Origin: JAGOME01 sp039812375
GTDB taxonomy: Bacteria; Actinomycetota; Actinomycetes; Actinomycetales; Dermatophilaceae
Direction of reading: 5' to 3'
NCBI GenBank assembly: GCA_039812375.1
Contig: JBDIAO010000154.1
Coordinates: forward strand, 1-5,353
DNA: 5,353 nt
The notes beneath the pieces were generated by a model. It had not been told where the DNA came from. It ran no database searches and was given only the letters and a program-made list of their open reading frames with translations. Shown here in pieces: positions 5,283 through 5,353 of this stretch (position 1 is the stretch's first letter; every line of letters starts with the position of its first letter). Made by a program: the position numbers and the translations under genes.

Positions 5283-5353
5283 GTGCGTCGGCTCATCCTC
5301 CGGTTCGCCTGGGCAACGTATGCCGTTGTTGTTGTCCTCGTCGTCCTGCCGCT
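5283..5353 (+). CDS. Probable sensor histidine kinase, N-terminal fragment cut by the window edge
   Basis: An open frame starts with GTG at 5283 and runs off the window; 23 codons are visible. The encoded start, MRRLILRFAWATYAVVVVLVVLP, shows basic residues followed by a hydrophobic stretch, as in a first transmembrane helix with the N-terminus in the cytosol. The frame is the same as that of the response regulator, whose TGA is at 5274-5276. After that stop, GTG 5283 is the first possible start, and GAGGGG at 5275-5280 may serve as a closely spaced ribosome binding site. The kinase identity rests on position after an OmpR-type regulator, since no catalytic domain is in view. Another membrane protein is possible. 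Confidence 0.65.
   Translation, partial: MRRLILRFAWATYAVVVVLVVLP

Larger units (their letters stand above)
46..5325. repeat. Seven dispersed copies of the 8-mer GTATGCCG
   Basis: The 8-mer GTATGCCG is present on the plus strand at 46-53, 636-643, 2752-2759 and 5318-5325, and as CGGCATAC at 791-798, 3043-3050 and 4549-4556. Five of the seven are preceded by G (GGTATGCCG) and the other two by C. They lie in the phosphatase, accE (two), birA (two), the gap before the response regulator, and the kinase start. None lies in accD, the cyclase or the regulator coding sequence. The span given only brackets the first and last site. Confidence 0.85.

Noticed and set aside
1..5353. tRNA, rRNA, insertion sequence, prophage or defence genes
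   Set aside because: No cloverleaf-like segment, transposase motif, terminal inverted repeats or defence-family motif was seen, and coding density by ordinary genes is nearly complete.

Overview
This window looks like chromosomal DNA from a high-GC actinobacterium. Codon third positions are nearly all G or C, start codons include GTG, and the layout of a biotin ligase gene divergent from an acyl-CoA carboxylase beta/epsilon gene pair is an actinobacterial arrangement, also found around accD5/accE5/birA of Mycobacterium. A Micrococcales relative is my best guess, but the family cannot be resolved from sequence alone.

Layout. At 2-541 (+) lies a low-molecular-weight protein tyrosine phosphatase. 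It converges on a leftward operon, accD/pccB-like (832-2460, -) followed by accE (587-835, -), whose start and stop codons overlap. The 45 bp between the converging stop codons is filled by four copies of a 17-bp tandem repeat that also runs into the phosphatase gene. A 23-bp gap (2461-2483) separates the carboxylase operon from the rightward gene birA (2484-3323, +). birA is followed after 18 bp by a class III adenylate cyclase (3342-4463, +) with an Rv1264-like regulatory N-terminus. After a 138-bp gap comes an OmpR/PhoB-type response regulator (4602-5276, +), and then the start of what is probably its sensor kinase (5283 to the window edge).

How the genes fit together. The carboxyltransferase beta and epsilon subunits need a biotinylated alpha subunit, which is not in the window. 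BirA is the enzyme that attaches that biotin, so the divergent pair is a functional module for making methylmalonyl-CoA and/or malonyl-CoA. The cyclase and the two-component system are signalling genes. Their link to the carboxylase is positional only.

Most of the window is housekeeping, and I see no novel enzyme system. The most interesting signals are at the DNA level. An 8-mer, GTATGCCG, occurs seven times on both strands, in several reading frames and between genes. accD and birA appear to be driven by two -10 boxes that share a central TA, each placed for leaderless transcription. The response regulator start has the same leaderless layout. There is also the 17-bp tandem repeat at the convergent junction.
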